This document shows, in pieces, positions 50,216 through 50,773 of a stretch of 50,773 nt of DNA. Within the stretch, counting starts at the first letter, position 1, and each line of letters begins with the position of its first letter. A program made the position numbers and the translations under genes. The notes beneath the pieces are model-generated. The model saw only the letters and a program-made list of their open reading frames with translations. It did no database searches and was not told where the DNA came from. Origin of the DNA: CAIKZY01 sp044374195 (GTDB lineage Bacteria; Actinomycetota; Actinomycetes; S36-B12); the NCBI GenBank assembly GCA_044374195.1, contig JBILOY010000016.1, forward strand, positions 1 through 50,773, given 5' to 3'.

Positions 50216-50244
50216 TTGACAATCATTTTCATTTAGACCACACT
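50216..50244 (+). promoter_or_regulatory. Zur operator overlapping the promoter of the zinc-binding lipoprotein gene
   Basis: TGACAATCATTTTCA (50217-50231) fits the Zur box TGAnAATnATTnTCA. It overlaps a TTGACA -35 (50216-50221); a weak -10 candidate (CACACT, 50239-50244) is 17 bases downstream. With zinc present Zur should block transcription. Confidence 0.85.
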
Positions 50245-50250
50245 GAAGGC

Positions 50251-50773
50251 ATGCGCCTTAACCGACTCCTCGCCGTTGCCGTCCTCCTGCCTGTTCTCGC
50301 CGCCTGTGCGTCAACCGCGAGCGAGCAAAGCGCCTCGAGTGCGCCGGCAAGCTCCGCCGCCGCGTCCATTCCCGCTGCTGACAAGCCAAATGTCGTAGCC
50401 GCCTTCTATCCCCTCCAGTACGCGGCCGAGAGCATCGGAGGCGATCTAGTCAATGTCAGCAACCTGACCCAGCCCGGCGTCGAGCCACATGACCTCGAAC
50501 TCAGCGCGCAGCAAGTGGCGCAGATCGCCGAGGCAGACGTAGTGCTGTACATCAAGGGCTTCCAGCCTGCAGTCGACGAGGCAATCGAGCAGCAGGCCGC
50601 AGGCCGTGCCATCGACGTGTCCGAGCAGATCTCGCTGCTGGCCGCTCACGAGGGCGAGGCTGGGCACGAGGGCGAGGCTGGGCACGAGGGCGAGGCTGGG
50701 CACGAGGGCGAGGCTGGGCACGAGGGCGAGGCTGGGCACGAGGGCGAGGCTGGGCACGAGGGCGAGGCTGGGC
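50251..50773 (+). CDS. zinc-binding ABC transporter lipoprotein (ZnuA-like), 3' end outside window
   Basis: Cluster A-I solute receptor for zinc uptake. The N terminus ends with the lipobox LAAC, followed by a Ser/Ala linker, then the domain KPNVVAAFYPLQYAAESIGG and the first metal motif TQPGVEPHDLELS. GVEPHDLE holds the first zinc-ligand His. From 50647 the sequence enters a tandem repeat of HEGEAG, at least seven units, in the position of the His-rich loop of ZnuA. The ATG at 50251 follows AAGG. The gene is open at the right edge. In other actinobacteria znuC, znuB and zur follow after glyS and znuA; that is expected here but not seen. Confidence 0.88.
   Translation, partial: MRLNRLLAVAVLLPVLAACASTASEQSASSAPASSAAASIPAADKPNVVAAFYPLQYAAESIGGDLVNVSNLTQPGVEPHDLELSAQQVAQIAEADVVLYIKGFQPAVDEAIEQQAAGRAIDVSEQISLLAAHEGEAGHEGEAGHEGEAGHEGEAGHEGEAGHEGEAGHEGEAG
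50647..50772 (+). repeat. 18-bp tandem repeat encoding HEGEAG
   Basis: Seven identical units of CACGAGGGCGAGGCTGGG, perfect at the DNA level, and a further unit beginning at the last base. Codons are identical throughout, so the expansion is recent. It lies in the zinc lipoprotein and reaches the window edge. Confidence 0.97.

Noticed and set aside
50647..50773. CRISPR-like array
   Set aside because: Units are contiguous without spacers and stay in frame within the zinc lipoprotein.

Overview
The window reads as chromosomal DNA of a free-living high-GC Actinomycetota (G+C near 60% by eye). The signs are an actinobacterial caa3/aa3 oxidase cluster with CtaG, a PAC2-family protein, lipoproteins with Ser/Ala-rich linkers, many GTG starts, 4-base stop/start overlaps, and the order dnaG - dgt - dusB - glyS - zinc-binding lipoprotein, which resembles Streptomyces and Mycobacterium. 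I see no prophage, insertion sequence, CRISPR array or rRNA. The species cannot be named from the sequence.

Layout. 1-7.5 kb: respiratory block. A TlpA-like thioredoxin lipoprotein and ctaG run leftward; a cupredoxin, ctaC, ctaD, ctaE, a CopD-like membrane protein and a small membrane protein run rightward, nearly all translationally coupled. 7.5-21.5 kb: housekeeping and envelope genes (secreted peptidase-like hydrolase, PAC2 protein, GTPase, lytic transglycosylase, membrane alpha/beta hydrolase, SbcCD nuclease, L,D-transpeptidase with an FnIII domain, PuuC-like aldehyde dehydrogenase, two small unknowns). 21.5-27.8 kb: a GAF-LuxR regulator, an SDR oxidoreductase, a promoter-to-terminator unit that looks like a structured non-coding RNA (about 23964-24208), and an ABC exporter whose ATPase is fused to an extracytoplasmic hydrolase. 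27.8-34.2 kb: export-rich stretch with an orphan branched-chain amino acid type binding lipoprotein, a predicted papain-like lipoprotein, and a bufferin-type copper RiPP locus (BufA-like precursor plus a fused MNIO-DUF2063 protein). 34.2-38.2 kb: J-domain membrane protein, exported sulfatase, tRNA-Met, histidine phosphatase, lipoprotein, tRNA-Asn. 38.2-50.8 kb: dnaG, a second GAF-LuxR regulator, a chagasin-like inhibitor, dgt, carbonic anhydrase, a DUF218 protein, dusB, an MFS exporter, glyS, two small genes, and the start of a Zur-box-controlled zinc-binding lipoprotein that leaves the window inside an 18-bp tandem repeat.

Copper and zinc recur as themes. The oxidase cluster carries its own copper-handling genes (CtaG, CopD-like, cupredoxin, thioredoxin). 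The bufferin locus probably makes a copper-binding modified peptide, and here the precursor has a lipobox, suggesting a membrane-anchored version. The zinc uptake gene has a textbook Zur operator over its promoter and a His/Glu repeat that may act as the metal-collecting loop. The best candidates for something undescribed are the structured RNA at 24 kb, the lipid-anchored bufferin with its fused maturase, the hydrolase-ABC fusion, and the papain-like lipoprotein.
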